Shown piece by piece: positions 32,694 through 42,105 of a stretch of 64,000 bases of DNA. Position 1 is the stretch's first letter. The number at the start of each line of letters is the position of its first letter. The stretch comes from an uncultured Bacteroidales bacterium (lineage in GTDB: Bacteria > Bacteroidota > Bacteroidia > Bacteroidales > UBA932). The DNA lies in contig CAKVCK010000015.1 in the NCBI GenBank assembly GCA_934725575.1, forward strand, positions 31,238 to 95,237, in the 5' to 3' direction. The position numbers were made by a program, and so were the translations under genes. The notes below the pieces were generated by a model. The model saw only the letters and a program-made list of their open reading frames with translations. It ran no database searches and was not told the DNA's origin.

Positions 32694-34139
32694 TCAATAA
32701 TACTTCTTTTCCTGACGGTAAAGAGCTATGAATATGAAGATCAGCACTGTGAACGCCCACAGTGATGACCCTCCATAACTGAGCAACGGCAAAGGAATGC
32801 CGATCACGGGCATAATGCCGATGGTCATTCCGATGTTGATGAAAAGGTGCATAAAGATGCACGAGGCGACGCAATAGCCATAAATCCGGGTGAACGCCTC
32901 CCGGCTCTTCTCGGCGTCTGAGATGATCCTGAAGATCAGGAACACGTACAAGGCTATCACGACAGAGCAGCCAATGAACCCCCATTCCTCGCCTACGGTG
33001 CAGAAAATGAAATCGGTGCTTTGCTCAGGCACGAATCCGAAGGTGGTTTGTGTCCCTTCCAGGAAGCCTTTCCCGGAGAATCCCCCAGAGCCGATGGCGA
33101 TCATACTCTGGTTGACATTGTATCCGACGCCTGTCGGGTCTTCCTTCATTCCCAGCAGCACCTCTATCCTCTTGCGTTGGTGATCTTGCAGGATGTTGTT
33201 GAATATGAACTCAGTGGAAAACACGAGCGCGATTCCGGCGATCAGTCCTAAGGCGGACATCGACAGAAAGCGATGCCTGGACTTGTAGCCTGTCACTATC
33301 AGATATCCCGCCACGGCGACGCAGACTCCGATCAGGATGTAGAGTGGGTTTATCTTGGAGACGAAGGACTCAGGACTGAACTTCCCGAAAATCCAAGGCA
33401 GCAGGCATAGGACTATGAATATTCCGAAGAAGATCCAGAACCGTGCCCTCATCTTGCCGGATTCGAGAAAGTTGCATAGCAGAAGGATTCCGGCGAGCAC
33501 AATTATGGACACGTATGCCGACGCTGTAAGGGTAAGGATGAACAGCAGCGCTGCCATTCCGATGCAGAAAATCCACCAACCTGAAAAACCTTCCCTGTAC
33601 ATCACGAATATGAATCCGACATAGACCAGGGCGGAACCTGTCTCGCTTTCCGCAAGTATGACGACCATAGGGATTCCGAGAATCAAGGCCGTCAGAAGAA
33701 AGTCCTTGAATCGGGTGATCTTGAAGTTGGCCTGGCTCATAAGCGTCGCCAGAAGCAGGGATGTGGTGATCTTCGAGACCTCCGCCGGCTGGAATCTGAT
33801 AGGCCCGAACTCAAACCACGATCGGGAGCCCTTGACATCGATTCCAAGGAATATCACGGCCACAAGCATTCCCAGAACACCTAAGTACAGAATCAACGAC
33901 GTGCTTTCCCAGAACTGTGGGTTTATGGCGAACAGAATCACTCCGCCGAGTCCCAATGCCGTGAGAATCCACACGAACTGCTTTCCGCAGCGGAACCCGA
34001 AATCGAATATCGAGGCCGGCCCTTCCGAGTGGATGGAGGCGTAGATGTTGATCCAACCGATAAGTATAAGGAGCAGGTAGATCGCCACCAGCGCCCAATC
34101 AACACTCTTCTTGATGCCTCTGTCCGAAAAGTTCTCCAT
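32694..34139 (-). CDS. rodA: RodA, SEDS peptidoglycan glycosyltransferase
   Basis: A 481-aa polytopic inner-membrane protein of the SEDS family that polymerises lipid II during elongation with PBP2. About ten transmembrane helices, with the conserved stretches GSRSWFEFGPIRFQPAEVSK, PTGVGYNVNQSMIAIGSGGF and, at the C terminus, IGIMPVIGIPLPLLSYGGSS. The family Asp site is expected in the segment between helices 7 and 8. Longer than E. coli RodA (370 aa), as is normal in Bacteroidota. Last gene of mreB-mreC-mreD-mrdA-rodA, 3 bp after mrdA. Confidence 0.95.
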   Translation of the reverse strand: MENFSDRGIKKSVDWALVAIYLLLILIGWINIYASIHSEGPASIFDFGFRCGKQFVWILTALGLGGVILFAINPQFWESTSLILYLGVLGMLVAVIFLGIDVKGSRSWFEFGPIRFQPAEVSKITTSLLLATLMSQANFKITRFKDFLLTALILGIPMVVILAESETGSALVYVGFIFVMYREGFSGWWIFCIGMAALLFILTLTASAYVSIIVLAGILLLCNFLESGKMRARFWIFFGIFIVLCLLPWIFGKFSPESFVSKINPLYILIGVCVAVAGYLIVTGYKSRHRFLSMSALGLIAGIALVFSTEFIFNNILQDHQRKRIEVLLGMKEDPTGVGYNVNQSMIAIGSGGFSGKGFLEGTQTTFGFVPEQSTDFIFCTVGEEWGFIGCSVVIALYVFLIFRIISDAEKSREAFTRIYGYCVASCIFMHLFINIGMTIGIMPVIGIPLPLLSYGGSSLWAFTVLIFIFIALYRQEKKYY

Positions 34140-34142
34140 CCC

Positions 34143-35996
34143 TTAGTTCTTATAAGCCTTTACCCTTGACATAAGGTTTCCTTGAAGAACCCTGTCCTCC
34201 AGGCCGCGACGCTGGTCGCTGATCTCTCCGTTGAGATATTTCTCAACCAACAGCGACGCGATCGGGGCTGCCCAGGTCGCGCCGAATCCGCCGTTCTCGA
34301 TGTAGGCGGCCACAGCGATCTTCGGGTTGTCTTTCGGAGCGAAGCAGATGAACACGGAATTGTCGGCTCCGCGCGGATTCTGCGCCGTGCCGGTCTTCCC
34401 GCAGATGTCCAGCCCGGGAACCGCGGCGATGGAGGCCGTTCCTCCCGACCCGAATCCGCTGTTGACGGCTCTCCACATACCCTGCGTCACTTTCTTGAAA
34501 TTTGTCGTGTCCACCATCGTGTACTGCCTCTCGTAATATTTCGGATCGATCTCGACCCCTTCCGAGGCCTTGACGATGTGCGGAATCTTGTACCAGCCCC
34601 TGTTCGCGACAGTGGCGGCCAGATTGGCGATCTGCATAGGTGTGGCTCCAACCTCTCCCTGGCCGATGGAGATCGAGATTATGGTGGTGAATTTCCATCC
34701 ACCTTTCCCATAGACCTTGTTGTACAGTTTTGAGGTCGGGATGGTCCCGCCCAGCTCCGCGGGGAAGTCGCTTCCCAACTTGTGCCCGAAGCCGAAGCTC
34801 TGGACATATTCATTCCACTTGTCAAGCGCTTCTCCAATGTCGTGGTACTTCTTCCTGTTTTCAAGAATATTCTTGAGCACATAGCAGAAATAGCCGTTGC
34901 AGGACATCATTATCGCCTCTTCAAGCACGAGTGGTGACCTGTGCACGTGGCAGCCGAGTTTCCTGTTGCCGAAATGGTAGCCTTGGCTGCAAGGGTAGGC
35001 CATCTCTGTTGTCAAGGTGCCTTCCTGAAGTCCGATGAGACCGTTCACGAGCTTGAACACCGACCCTGGAGGGTACGGAGCCTGTACCGCCCTGTTAAAC
35101 ATCGGCTTGTGCGGATCCTTGATGATCTCGTCGTAATGCTGTCCGATGTCCGCGAGCATACTCACATCGACTCCGGGGCTTGAGACCAACGTCAGAATCT
35201 CGCCTGTCTTCGGTTCGATCGCCACAAGGCTTCCAACCTTGTTCTTCATCAGTTCCTGGCCATATTGCTGTAGGTCAGCATCAATCGTGGTGTAGATGTC
35301 GTGCCCCGGGACCGCCTCCTTGTCCATCTCTCCATCCTTGTAGCGCTGCTCGATCTGATTGTGGGAGTTGCGCAGGTAGATGTGATAACCCTTTTCTCCT
35401 CTCAGTTCCTTCTCACGGGCGGCCTCGATGCCGGTCTTTCCGGCGTAGTCGCCGGGACGATATTCCCCGGAATGCTTCTCGATGTATTTGGCGTCCACTT
35501 CGGAGACATAGCCGAGAAGGTTTCCTCCGGCGTTGACCGGATAGTCGCGTATGCTTCTGGCCTGTCCTCGGAATCCCGGGAAATTGTACTGAAGCTCGGC
35601 GAACCGCATATATGTCTCCGGCTTTATCTGCTTGAGCATCACCACACTCTGATAGCCGATGCGGCGACGGTTCTTGGCATATTCAGCCATCTTGTTCCTG
35701 ATGAAGTCAGGTTCCACGCCCAATGCCTCGGCAAGCATCAGAGTGTCGAACGGTTGGACTTCCCTCGGCGTCACAAGTATGTCATAGGTGACCTTGTTGC
35801 TGACTATGATCTTTCCGTTGCGGTCGTAGATGATGCCTCTGGTCGGGTAGATAATGTCATAGACCATCGAATTGTTCGATGCGTCGATCTTGTACTTCTC
35901 GTCGATGATCTGGATGTAGAACAACCTTCCGAGAATGATGGCGGCCACGACCAGCAGACCGATCAGCAAAATTCTCCCTCTACCTTCTGTCTTCAT
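34143..35996 (-). CDS. mrdA: penicillin-binding protein 2 (elongasome transpeptidase)
   Basis: A 617-aa bitopic protein with an N-terminal anchor (RILLIGLLVVAAIILGRLFYIQII). A pedestal/dimerisation domain (RGIIYDRNGKIIVSN) leads to the transpeptidase domain. That domain has the active-site SxxK in PPGSVFKLVNG, SxN in MMSCNGYF and KTG in CGKTGTAQNP. It cross-links peptidoglycan in complex with RodA. It overlaps mreD by 17 bp. The anchor is directly followed by the family's 'NSMVYDIIYPTRG' segment. Confidence 0.95.
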   Translation of the reverse strand: MKTEGRGRILLIGLLVVAAIILGRLFYIQIIDEKYKIDASNNSMVYDIIYPTRGIIYDRNGKIIVSNKVTYDILVTPREVQPFDTLMLAEALGVEPDFIRNKMAEYAKNRRRIGYQSVVMLKQIKPETYMRFAELQYNFPGFRGQARSIRDYPVNAGGNLLGYVSEVDAKYIEKHSGEYRPGDYAGKTGIEAAREKELRGEKGYHIYLRNSHNQIEQRYKDGEMDKEAVPGHDIYTTIDADLQQYGQELMKNKVGSLVAIEPKTGEILTLVSSPGVDVSMLADIGQHYDEIIKDPHKPMFNRAVQAPYPPGSVFKLVNGLIGLQEGTLTTEMAYPCSQGYHFGNRKLGCHVHRSPLVLEEAIMMSCNGYFCYVLKNILENRKKYHDIGEALDKWNEYVQSFGFGHKLGSDFPAELGGTIPTSKLYNKVYGKGGWKFTTIISISIGQGEVGATPMQIANLAATVANRGWYKIPHIVKASEGVEIDPKYYERQYTMVDTTNFKKVTQGMWRAVNSGFGSGGTASIAAVPGLDICGKTGTAQNPRGADNSVFICFAPKDNPKIAVAAYIENGGFGATWAAPIASLLVEKYLNGEISDQRRGLEDRVLQGNLMSRVKAYKN

Positions 35997-36489
35997 AGGT
36001 CAGTAGATTGAGGATGCACACGGAAGCCAGATAACTGGCCAGGGCCGAAAGGCCGAGACTGGTGATGATGAACCAGAAAGGTCTGGTGCCGGCGCAGTCG
36101 GCCGTGATGTAGATCGCCAGGAACAGCAAGGTCATAAGGGTGACGACGAACGACACCCTCGCGAAGCCATATTTCCGGATCGTGACATTCTCTTTCTGCT
36201 CAAATGGCTCGCTGCCGAAGAATATCCCGATGACTGGCCTCCTGAGCAGCGCGACCGGCACAAGAGACAGGGCGTTGATGCCGAGCGTCCCTTCGGCGAA
36301 GAAGTCCACGGCGAGCCCGGTGACGAACGCGATCAGCATCGCCGCAAAAGTGTCTGTCTTTGTCGGAATGCAAAGCACCATAGCCGGCAGTATCGTCACC
36401 ATCACGTACGGCGTGAAGTGGCAATAGTTGCTCAGAAGCATCTGGGCGACTGTCAGCAAGATGTATGTCAATGCGAAACCGTTCCTCAT
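35980..36489 (-). CDS. mreD: MreD, rod-shape-determining membrane protein
   Basis: A 169-aa protein with five or so transmembrane helices (YILLTVAQMLLSNYCHF, MLIAFVTGLAVDFFAEGTLG, FVVTLMTLLFLAIYI, FIITSLGLSALASYLASV). The motif VDFFAEGTLGINAL corresponds to the conserved D-x2-x2-G-x-N region of MreD. A small elongasome subunit beside MreC. It overlaps mreC by 4 bp and mrdA by 17 bp, so the operon is tightly coupled. Confidence 0.9.
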   Translation of the reverse strand: MRNGFALTYILLTVAQMLLSNYCHFTPYVMVTILPAMVLCIPTKTDTFAAMLIAFVTGLAVDFFAEGTLGINALSLVPVALLRRPVIGIFFGSEPFEQKENVTIRKYGFARVSFVVTLMTLLFLAIYITADCAGTRPFWFIITSLGLSALASYLASVCILNLLTYEDRR

Positions 36490-37319
36490 TTCTTCTGCTG
36501 TTCTTCTTGATTCTCAATGGCTTCTATCTCCTCGGCGCGCGCGTTGCCGACGACGGTGACATATTTCAGAGCCTTGTGGTTCTGGAACAGGCGCACCTTG
36601 ATCTCGTTGGTGGCGCCGTTGATGATCTTCGACTCCCCGGCGACCCCTATGGGAATGTCAGGCGGGAATATTGATGAATATCCACTCGTATAGACCGTGT
36701 CTCCCGGCTCGAACTTGAACTGGAGCGGAATCTCCTTCAGAATGGCTCCGTCGGAGCTTGTGCCGTCCCAGGCGAGCGGACCGACGGCTCCGGATTCCCC
36801 AAGCCGCGCGCTGATGAACAGCTCGGTGTTGAGGAATGAGATGGCATAGGAATAGTGGGGGCTGACAGCGTCCACTATTCCTATGACTCCATTCGAGGTG
36901 ATGATGCCTGAATTGCGAACCACTCCGTCCTCGCTCCCCTTGTCGATGATGAGGTAGTTGTGCTGGGTGTTGGAACTGGACTTGACGATGGTCGCCGGGA
37001 TGTAGTTGAACCCGTTGTCCATCAATACCGGCCTTGATGCCGGATCCGCCTCCTTGGCGGCCAGCTCATAGCTCCTGACTATCCTCTGAAGTCTGTCGTT
37101 CTCCAGCGCCAGACGGTCATTCTGCCCCTTGAGTGAGAAGTAGTCGGAGATGGCCTGCGTGGTTCCCCACGTCCTGGCCATAAATCCGTGCGAGATCCTG
37201 GCTATCCAAAGTCTTTGAAGCTGATTGTTGTGCGAAAGCATCAAGAGAGCCGCGACCTCCAACAGAATGAAGACCACGGCTATGAATATTCTCTGGACGA
37301 TGGATCTCTCCTTAGGCAT
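36486..37319 (-). CDS. mreC: MreC, rod-shape-determining periplasmic scaffold
   Basis: A 277-aa bitopic protein. An N-terminal helix (IFIAVVFILLEVAALLML) is followed by a coiled coil (ISDYFSLKGQNDRLALENDRL) and the beta-rich MreC core (ATIVKSSSNTQHNYLIIDKGS, GVIGIVDAVSPHYSYAISFL, GDTVYTSGYSSIFPPDIPIG). It links cytoplasmic MreB to PBP2/RodA. The C terminus is a short charged tail. It overlaps mreB by one base. Confidence 0.93.
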   Translation of the reverse strand: MPKERSIVQRIFIAVVFILLEVAALLMLSHNNQLQRLWIARISHGFMARTWGTTQAISDYFSLKGQNDRLALENDRLQRIVRSYELAAKEADPASRPVLMDNGFNYIPATIVKSSSNTQHNYLIIDKGSEDGVVRNSGIITSNGVIGIVDAVSPHYSYAISFLNTELFISARLGESGAVGPLAWDGTSSDGAILKEIPLQFKFEPGDTVYTSGYSSIFPPDIPIGVAGESKIINGATNEIKVRLFQNHKALKYVTVVGNARAEEIEAIENQEEQQKK

Positions 37320-38341
37320 TACCTCATCAGGAATGAGTAGTTCGATGTCTTCTTGAGAGCGATACAGGTTCCTCTGGCCACCGCGCGGAGCGGATCCTCA
37401 GCCACGTGGAACTGAATGTTCACCTTTTCGGTGAACCTCTTGGCGAGACCGCGCAGAAGGGCGCCGCCGCCAGAAAGGAATATTCCGTTCTCAACGATGT
37501 CTGAATATAGCTCCGGAGGGGTCTGTTCAAGGACGTGGAGAATAGAGGACTCCAATTTCGCTATGGATTTGTCAAGGCAGTGGGCGATCTCCTGATAGGT
37601 AATCGTGGCCTCGACAGGATGGGCGGTCATAAGGTTAGGACCGTTCACAACGTATGGTTCAGGTTCCTCGTCAAGATCCGGGATCACGGCGCCGACGGCG
37701 ATCTTGATCTTTTCGGCGGTTGTCTCGCCGATCTTGATGTTGTGCTGCTGGCGCATATAGTACTGGATGTCGCTGTTGAACACGTCACCGGCCGTCGCGA
37801 TGCTTTCCTGCACCACGATGCCGCCCAATGAGATCACCGCGATCTCGGCGGTGCCGCCTCCTATGTCGACAACCATATTTCCCTTAGGCGCCTCCACGTC
37901 GAGTCCGATACCGAGCGCCGCGGCCATCGGTTCGTAGATCAGGTACACATCACGTCCGCCGGCGTGCTCGCAGGAGTCGCGCACGGCCCTGATCTCAACC
38001 TGCGTGCTGCCGGAAGGAATGCCGACAACGATCTTGAGGTTCGGGGAGAAAAGGGATTTCTTCTTGCTGTTCACCTGCTTGATGAAGCTCTTGATCATCA
38101 TCTCGGCGGCTTCAAAGTCGGCGATCACTCCGTTTCTCAGCGGTCTGATGGTCCTGATGCCAGGATTGGTGTGCTCGTGCATCAGCTTGGCCTGCTGGCC
38201 GAACGCTATGCACTTCTTGGTGGTGTTGTCTATCGCGACGATGCTCGGAGCATCCAGCACAATCTCGTCATTGCTGAATATGACCGTGTTGGCCGTTCCG
38301 AGGTCCATTGCTATCTCTTTAGTCAGAAATGAAAATGCCAT
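37319..38341 (-). CDS. mreB: MreB, actin-like cell-shape protein
   Basis: A 340-aa member of the actin/Hsp70 fold. N-terminal MAFSFLTKEIAMDLGTANTVIF with the first phosphate loop DLGTANT, the second in NMVVDIGGGTAEIAVISLGG, and the adenosine motif FLSGGGALLRGLAKRF. The amphipathic membrane-binding N terminus (AFSFLTKEI) is visible. It guides elongation-phase wall synthesis. First gene of the five-gene operon. The divergent spacer to ispD is only 75 bp, and a minus-strand TATATTTA stands about 45 bp upstream. Confidence 0.96.
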   Translation of the reverse strand: MAFSFLTKEIAMDLGTANTVIFSNDEIVLDAPSIVAIDNTTKKCIAFGQQAKLMHEHTNPGIRTIRPLRNGVIADFEAAEMMIKSFIKQVNSKKKSLFSPNLKIVVGIPSGSTQVEIRAVRDSCEHAGGRDVYLIYEPMAAALGIGLDVEAPKGNMVVDIGGGTAEIAVISLGGIVVQESIATAGDVFNSDIQYYMRQQHNIKIGETTAEKIKIAVGAVIPDLDEEPEPYVVNGPNLMTAHPVEATITYQEIAHCLDKSIAKLESSILHVLEQTPPELYSDIVENGIFLSGGGALLRGLAKRFTEKVNIQFHVAEDPLRAVARGTCIALKKTSNYSFLMR

Positions 38342-38376
38342 AACTGTTATTCTAACTTTTAACGTGTATTATACAA

Positions 38377-38406
38377 TTTGTAAATATACGAAAAAAGTTA
38401 TATTTG
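38377..38406 (+). promoter_or_regulatory. promoter of ispD
   Basis: TTTG (38377-38380), 18 bases, TATATTTG (38399-38406), 10 nt before the ATG. The transcript would have almost no leader. Confidence 0.55.
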
Positions 38407-38416
38407 TAAGAATTAT

Positions 38417-39145
38417 ATGAGCAGAAAAAAAATATTAATCGTTATGGCGGCGGGAAGCGGTGTCCGGATGGGGGCTTCCGTGCCGAAGCAGTTCCTGGAT
38501 CTCGGCGGTGTCCCGATCCTGCGCAGGACGATCGAAAAGTTCGTCGAAGCCGTTCCGGACATCAAGGTCGTCACCGTGCTTCCGAAGGATCATATTCCTT
38601 TTTGGAAGGAATATTGCGTCTCGTCGGACTTCACCTGTCCTCAGACATTGGTTATGGGAGGGTTCACCCGCTTCCATTCAGTAAGGAACGCTCTGGAAAG
38701 GGTTCCGGAAGGGGCCATCGTGGCGATCCACGACGGAGTGAGGCCGCTTCTCTCCACAGGATTGATCAGGAATATGTTCGGCCGGATGGAATCGGAGGAG
38801 ATCCGCTCTCTGATTCCGGTGGTCCCGTCCGTGGACACGCTCAAGGTGCTGGACAGGGTGAAAGGCGAAGACGGGACGGTGTCTCTCGTTCCGGCCGAGG
38901 GGGAGTCTGTGGACAGAAGCCGGATCTTCGGGGCGCAGACCCCGCAGCTGTTTCTTTCCGAGGACATCAAGGCGGCATATTCGCAACCATTTGACACCGC
39001 GTTCACTGATGACGCCTCGGTGGCGATGAAAAAAAGAATACCTCTCTCGTTCTGCGAAGGAGAAAGGTATAATTTCAAGTTGACATCTCCCGAGGATCTT
39101 GACCTCGCAAGACTGATTATTTCGTCTTCTTCCCGAAATCGGTAG
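38417..39145 (+). CDS. ispD: IspD, 2-C-methyl-D-erythritol 4-phosphate cytidylyltransferase
   Basis: A 242-aa enzyme of the MEP isoprenoid pathway, joining CTP and methylerythritol phosphate. The nucleotide-binding start VMAAGSGVRMGASVPKQFLDL has the conserved G-x-G-x-R and K. IHDGVRPLLS holds the D-x-x-R substrate motif, and TPQLF and TDDASVA are also typical. The last 29 bp overlap the 3' end of the convergent Lrp gene. Length is normal. Confidence 0.93.
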   Translation: MSRKKILIVMAAGSGVRMGASVPKQFLDLGGVPILRRTIEKFVEAVPDIKVVTVLPKDHIPFWKEYCVSSDFTCPQTLVMGGFTRFHSVRNALERVPEGAIVAIHDGVRPLLSTGLIRNMFGRMESEEIRSLIPVVPSVDTLKVLDRVKGEDGTVSLVPAEGESVDRSRIFGAQTPQLFLSEDIKAAYSQPFDTAFTDDASVAMKKRIPLSFCEGERYNFKLTSPEDLDLARLIISSSSRNR

Positions 39146-39629
39146 CCTGGTGACCGGTACGCTTGTAGTCTTTGACCCAGACCTGACGCTCGATCGCCTG
39201 GTCGAGTGAGATCATTGTCTCTGTGGACTGGATGTACGGGATGTTCTGGATGGTGTTGATCAGGATCTCCATAAGGTGGTCATTGTCAAAGCAATATGCC
39301 TTGAGCAGCAATGCGGCCTTACCGGTCACGAAATGGCACTCCACGATCTCCGCGATCTTCTTGAGGTTAGCCACCACCTCAGGATATTTGTCGGCCTCGG
39401 ACAGGGTGACGCTGATGAAGGCGCACACGTTGAGCCCCAATGCCTGAGGCTTCACGAGCAGCCTGGATCCGGTGATGACTCCGTTGGTCTCCAGTCTTTT
39501 GACTCTCTGATGAATAGCGGCTCCCGAAACACCGCACTCACGGGCGATTTCCAGGAAAGGCATCCTGGCGTTGTTGACCAAGAAAGAAAGGATCTTCTGG
39601 TCAATCTGATCAATGTGATAAGTTGCCAT
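39117..39629 (-). CDS. Lrp/AsnC-family transcriptional regulator
   Basis: A 170-aa protein. The AsnC-type helix-turn-helix spans residues 5-60 (DQKILSFLVNNARMPFLEIA, GVSGAAIHQRVKRLETNGVI). The RAM ligand-binding domain follows (NVCAFISVTLSEADKYPEV, IVECHFVTGKAALLLKAYC). Such proteins sense amino acids and form octamers. A C-terminal extension (DYKRTGHQATDFGKKTK) is basic and longer than usual. It overlaps ispD at the 3' ends. Target genes cannot be told from the window. Confidence 0.92.
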   Translation of the reverse strand: MATYHIDQIDQKILSFLVNNARMPFLEIARECGVSGAAIHQRVKRLETNGVITGSRLLVKPQALGLNVCAFISVTLSEADKYPEVVANLKKIAEIVECHFVTGKAALLLKAYCFDNDHLMEILINTIQNIPYIQSTETMISLDQAIERQVWVKDYKRTGHQATDFGKKTK

Positions 39630-39683
39630 TGCTTTCGATTTATAACTAAACAGCCGCTAAATTATATAAAAAATCTTAAAATA

Positions 39684-41999
39684 TCAAGATTTCTTAAAAC
39701 GACGGCGCCCTTTTTCAGTCGGTTTTGAATTGTTAATGATTTCCAGGCAGGCCGCTTCAGTCAGCGAGGCCGCGTCTGTACCCTTCGGAATCCTGTAGTT
39801 TGAGCCTCCGTGCTTGATGTACGGGCCGTAACGACCGTTGATCACCTGGATGTCGCTGTCCTTATATTCAGCCATCACAGAATTGGCGGCGGTCTTGCTC
39901 AGGCCCTCCTCTATGATGGCCGCGCATTCGTCCAGGGTGATCTTGAGAGGATCCTTGCCGCGAGGTATCGAGAAATTCTTGTCGCCATATTTCAGGAATG
40001 GTCCGAAGCGTCCTTTCAAGGCGATGACCTCGACACCGTTATATTCACCGACCGTGCGAGGCAGCTGGAACATTTTCAGCGCGTCCTCCAGGGTGATGTT
40101 CTCGATGAGCTGGTCCTTTCCGAGGGACGCGTACTGGGCTTTCTCGCCCTCGCCCTTCTGGATGTAAGGCCCGAACTTACCGAACTTCGCGGTGATCTTG
40201 TTGCCATCGCCGTCCGTTCCGAGCTCCTTGGACACGTGGCTGTAGTTTCCGTCGTGGAGCACTTCCTCGACTTTCTTGTGGAACGGAGAGTAGAACTCGC
40301 CGATGACCTCGTTCCATACGAGGGTGCCGCCGGCGATCTGGTCGAATTCCTTCTCAACGTTCGCCGTGAAGTCGTAGCCCATAATGTCGGTGAAATTCTT
40401 CTCAAGGTAGTCGGTCACTATCATTCCGATCTCCTGCGGGAGCAGCCTGCCCCTTTCGGCGCCGACGGTCTCCGTCTTTGACTTTTCGGAAATATTCCCG
40501 TTCCTTAACTCCAAGTCATTGACTGTGATTTTCCTGCCCTCCTTGTCTCCCTTGACGATGTAGCCTCGGCCAGTGGTCAGGGTCGCGATGATAGACGCAT
40601 AGGTGGAAGGACGGCCGATTCCGAGCTCCTCAAGCTTCTTGACCAAAGTGGCCTCTGAATATCTTGGCGGCGCGGCGGTGAACTTGCACTCCGCGTCGAT
40701 GCCCTTCTCCTCCATCTTGGTCCCTACCTGAAGGTCAGGGAGCATAACCTCCTCTTCCTCGGCCTCCTGGTTGTCTGTCCCCTCGATATATAATTTAAGG
40801 AATCCGTCGAAGAGTACCTGTGTGGCCTGCGCGTTGAACTTCTCGGGTCTCTTGTCTGACGCCACCTTCAGGGTTGTGTTGAGGACCTTCGCGTCAGCCA
40901 TCTGCGAAGCCACTGTTCTCTTCCAGATGAGGTTGTAGAGCTTCTGCTCCTGTGCCGTGCCCTCGATCTCAGTGTTCTCTATGTATGTCGGGCGGATGGC
41001 CTCGTGGGCCTCCTGCGCACCCTTGCTGTGGGTCTTGAACTGGCGTGTCTTGGAATATTCAGGACCGAAATTTTCGGTGATGAATTTCTTCGCCGCGCCG
41101 AGGGCCAGGGTCGAGAGGTTCGTGGAGTCGGTTCTCATATATGTGATGAGACCGCGCTCGTAGAGACTCTGGGCCACCCTCATCGTCAAACTTACAGGGA
41201 AACGCAACTTCCTCGCGGCCTCCTGCTGGAGAGTCGAGGTCGTGAACGGGGCGGCCGGGAAACGTGTGGCCTCTTTCTTCTCCACATCGGAGACCGTGAA
41301 TTCCGCCCCGATGCAGTCCTGGAGGAATTTCCTCGCCTCGTCGATTGTCTTGAACTTCGTGTCGAGGACGGCCTTGACCTTGACTGAAGCCGGGAAATCT
41401 GTCGGATGGAAGAGCGCCGCGACCTTGTAGAAGGCCTCGTTCTCGAATGCCATAATCTCTTTTTCCCTCTCGACCACAAGCCTCAGGGCCACTGACTGTA
41501 CACGGCCCGCCGAAAGCTTCGGCTGGATCTTTCTCCAAAGGATCGGTGAAAGTTCGAAGCCGACAAGCCTATCCAGAACCCTGCGCGCCTGCTGGGCGTT
41601 CACAAGGTTCATATTTATGGAACGTGGGTTCCGCACGGCGTTGACTATAGCGTCCTTGGTGATCTCGTGGAAAACGATTCTCCTTGTCTGTGCCTCATTC
41701 AGTCCGAGAGTCTCGAAGAGGTGCCAGGAGATGGCCTCTCCCTCCCGGTCCTCATCGGACGCGAGCCACACTGTGGAGGCGCTTGCCGCCGCTTTCTTGA
41801 GCTCCGCCACGACCTTCTTCTTGTCTGAAGGTATGACATATTCAGGAGTGAAGTTCCTTTCCACATCCACACTCAGCTTCTTGTCCTGAAGATCCCTGAT
41901 GTGGCCGAAACTTGTCTTTACTACATAGCCGTCACCCAAAAATTTCTGTATAGTCTTGGCTTTGGCCGGAGACTCGACGATAACTAGATTGTCTGCCAT
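39684..41999 (-). CDS. topA: DNA topoisomerase I
   Basis: A 771-aa type IA enzyme that relaxes negative supercoils. Toprim start NLVIVESPAKAKTIQKFLG, acidic LASDEDREGEAISWHL, and the nucleophile Tyr in GLITYMRTDSTN. The C-terminal zinc fingers of E. coli TopA are replaced by three glycine-rich topo C-terminal repeats (GKFGPYIQKGEG, GRFGPFLKYGDKNFSIP, GRYGPYIKHGGSNYRIP), the usual form in Bacteroidota. Divergent from the PBP1A gene. Confidence 0.96.
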   Translation of the reverse strand: MADNLVIVESPAKAKTIQKFLGDGYVVKTSFGHIRDLQDKKLSVDVERNFTPEYVIPSDKKKVVAELKKAAASASTVWLASDEDREGEAISWHLFETLGLNEAQTRRIVFHEITKDAIVNAVRNPRSINMNLVNAQQARRVLDRLVGFELSPILWRKIQPKLSAGRVQSVALRLVVEREKEIMAFENEAFYKVAALFHPTDFPASVKVKAVLDTKFKTIDEARKFLQDCIGAEFTVSDVEKKEATRFPAAPFTTSTLQQEAARKLRFPVSLTMRVAQSLYERGLITYMRTDSTNLSTLALGAAKKFITENFGPEYSKTRQFKTHSKGAQEAHEAIRPTYIENTEIEGTAQEQKLYNLIWKRTVASQMADAKVLNTTLKVASDKRPEKFNAQATQVLFDGFLKLYIEGTDNQEAEEEEVMLPDLQVGTKMEEKGIDAECKFTAAPPRYSEATLVKKLEELGIGRPSTYASIIATLTTGRGYIVKGDKEGRKITVNDLELRNGNISEKSKTETVGAERGRLLPQEIGMIVTDYLEKNFTDIMGYDFTANVEKEFDQIAGGTLVWNEVIGEFYSPFHKKVEEVLHDGNYSHVSKELGTDGDGNKITAKFGKFGPYIQKGEGEKAQYASLGKDQLIENITLEDALKMFQLPRTVGEYNGVEVIALKGRFGPFLKYGDKNFSIPRGKDPLKITLDECAAIIEEGLSKTAANSVMAEYKDSDIQVINGRYGPYIKHGGSNYRIPKGTDAASLTEAACLEIINNSKPTEKGRRRFKKS

Positions 42000-42105
42000 A
42001 TTGTTCTATTTTACAGGCCTTTCATAGATAGTTTGCCATTTCAATCTGCAAAGTAAGCCACAAACTGGGCAATTTTCCAAATTTTGTTATAAATTTGTCT
42101 TTATT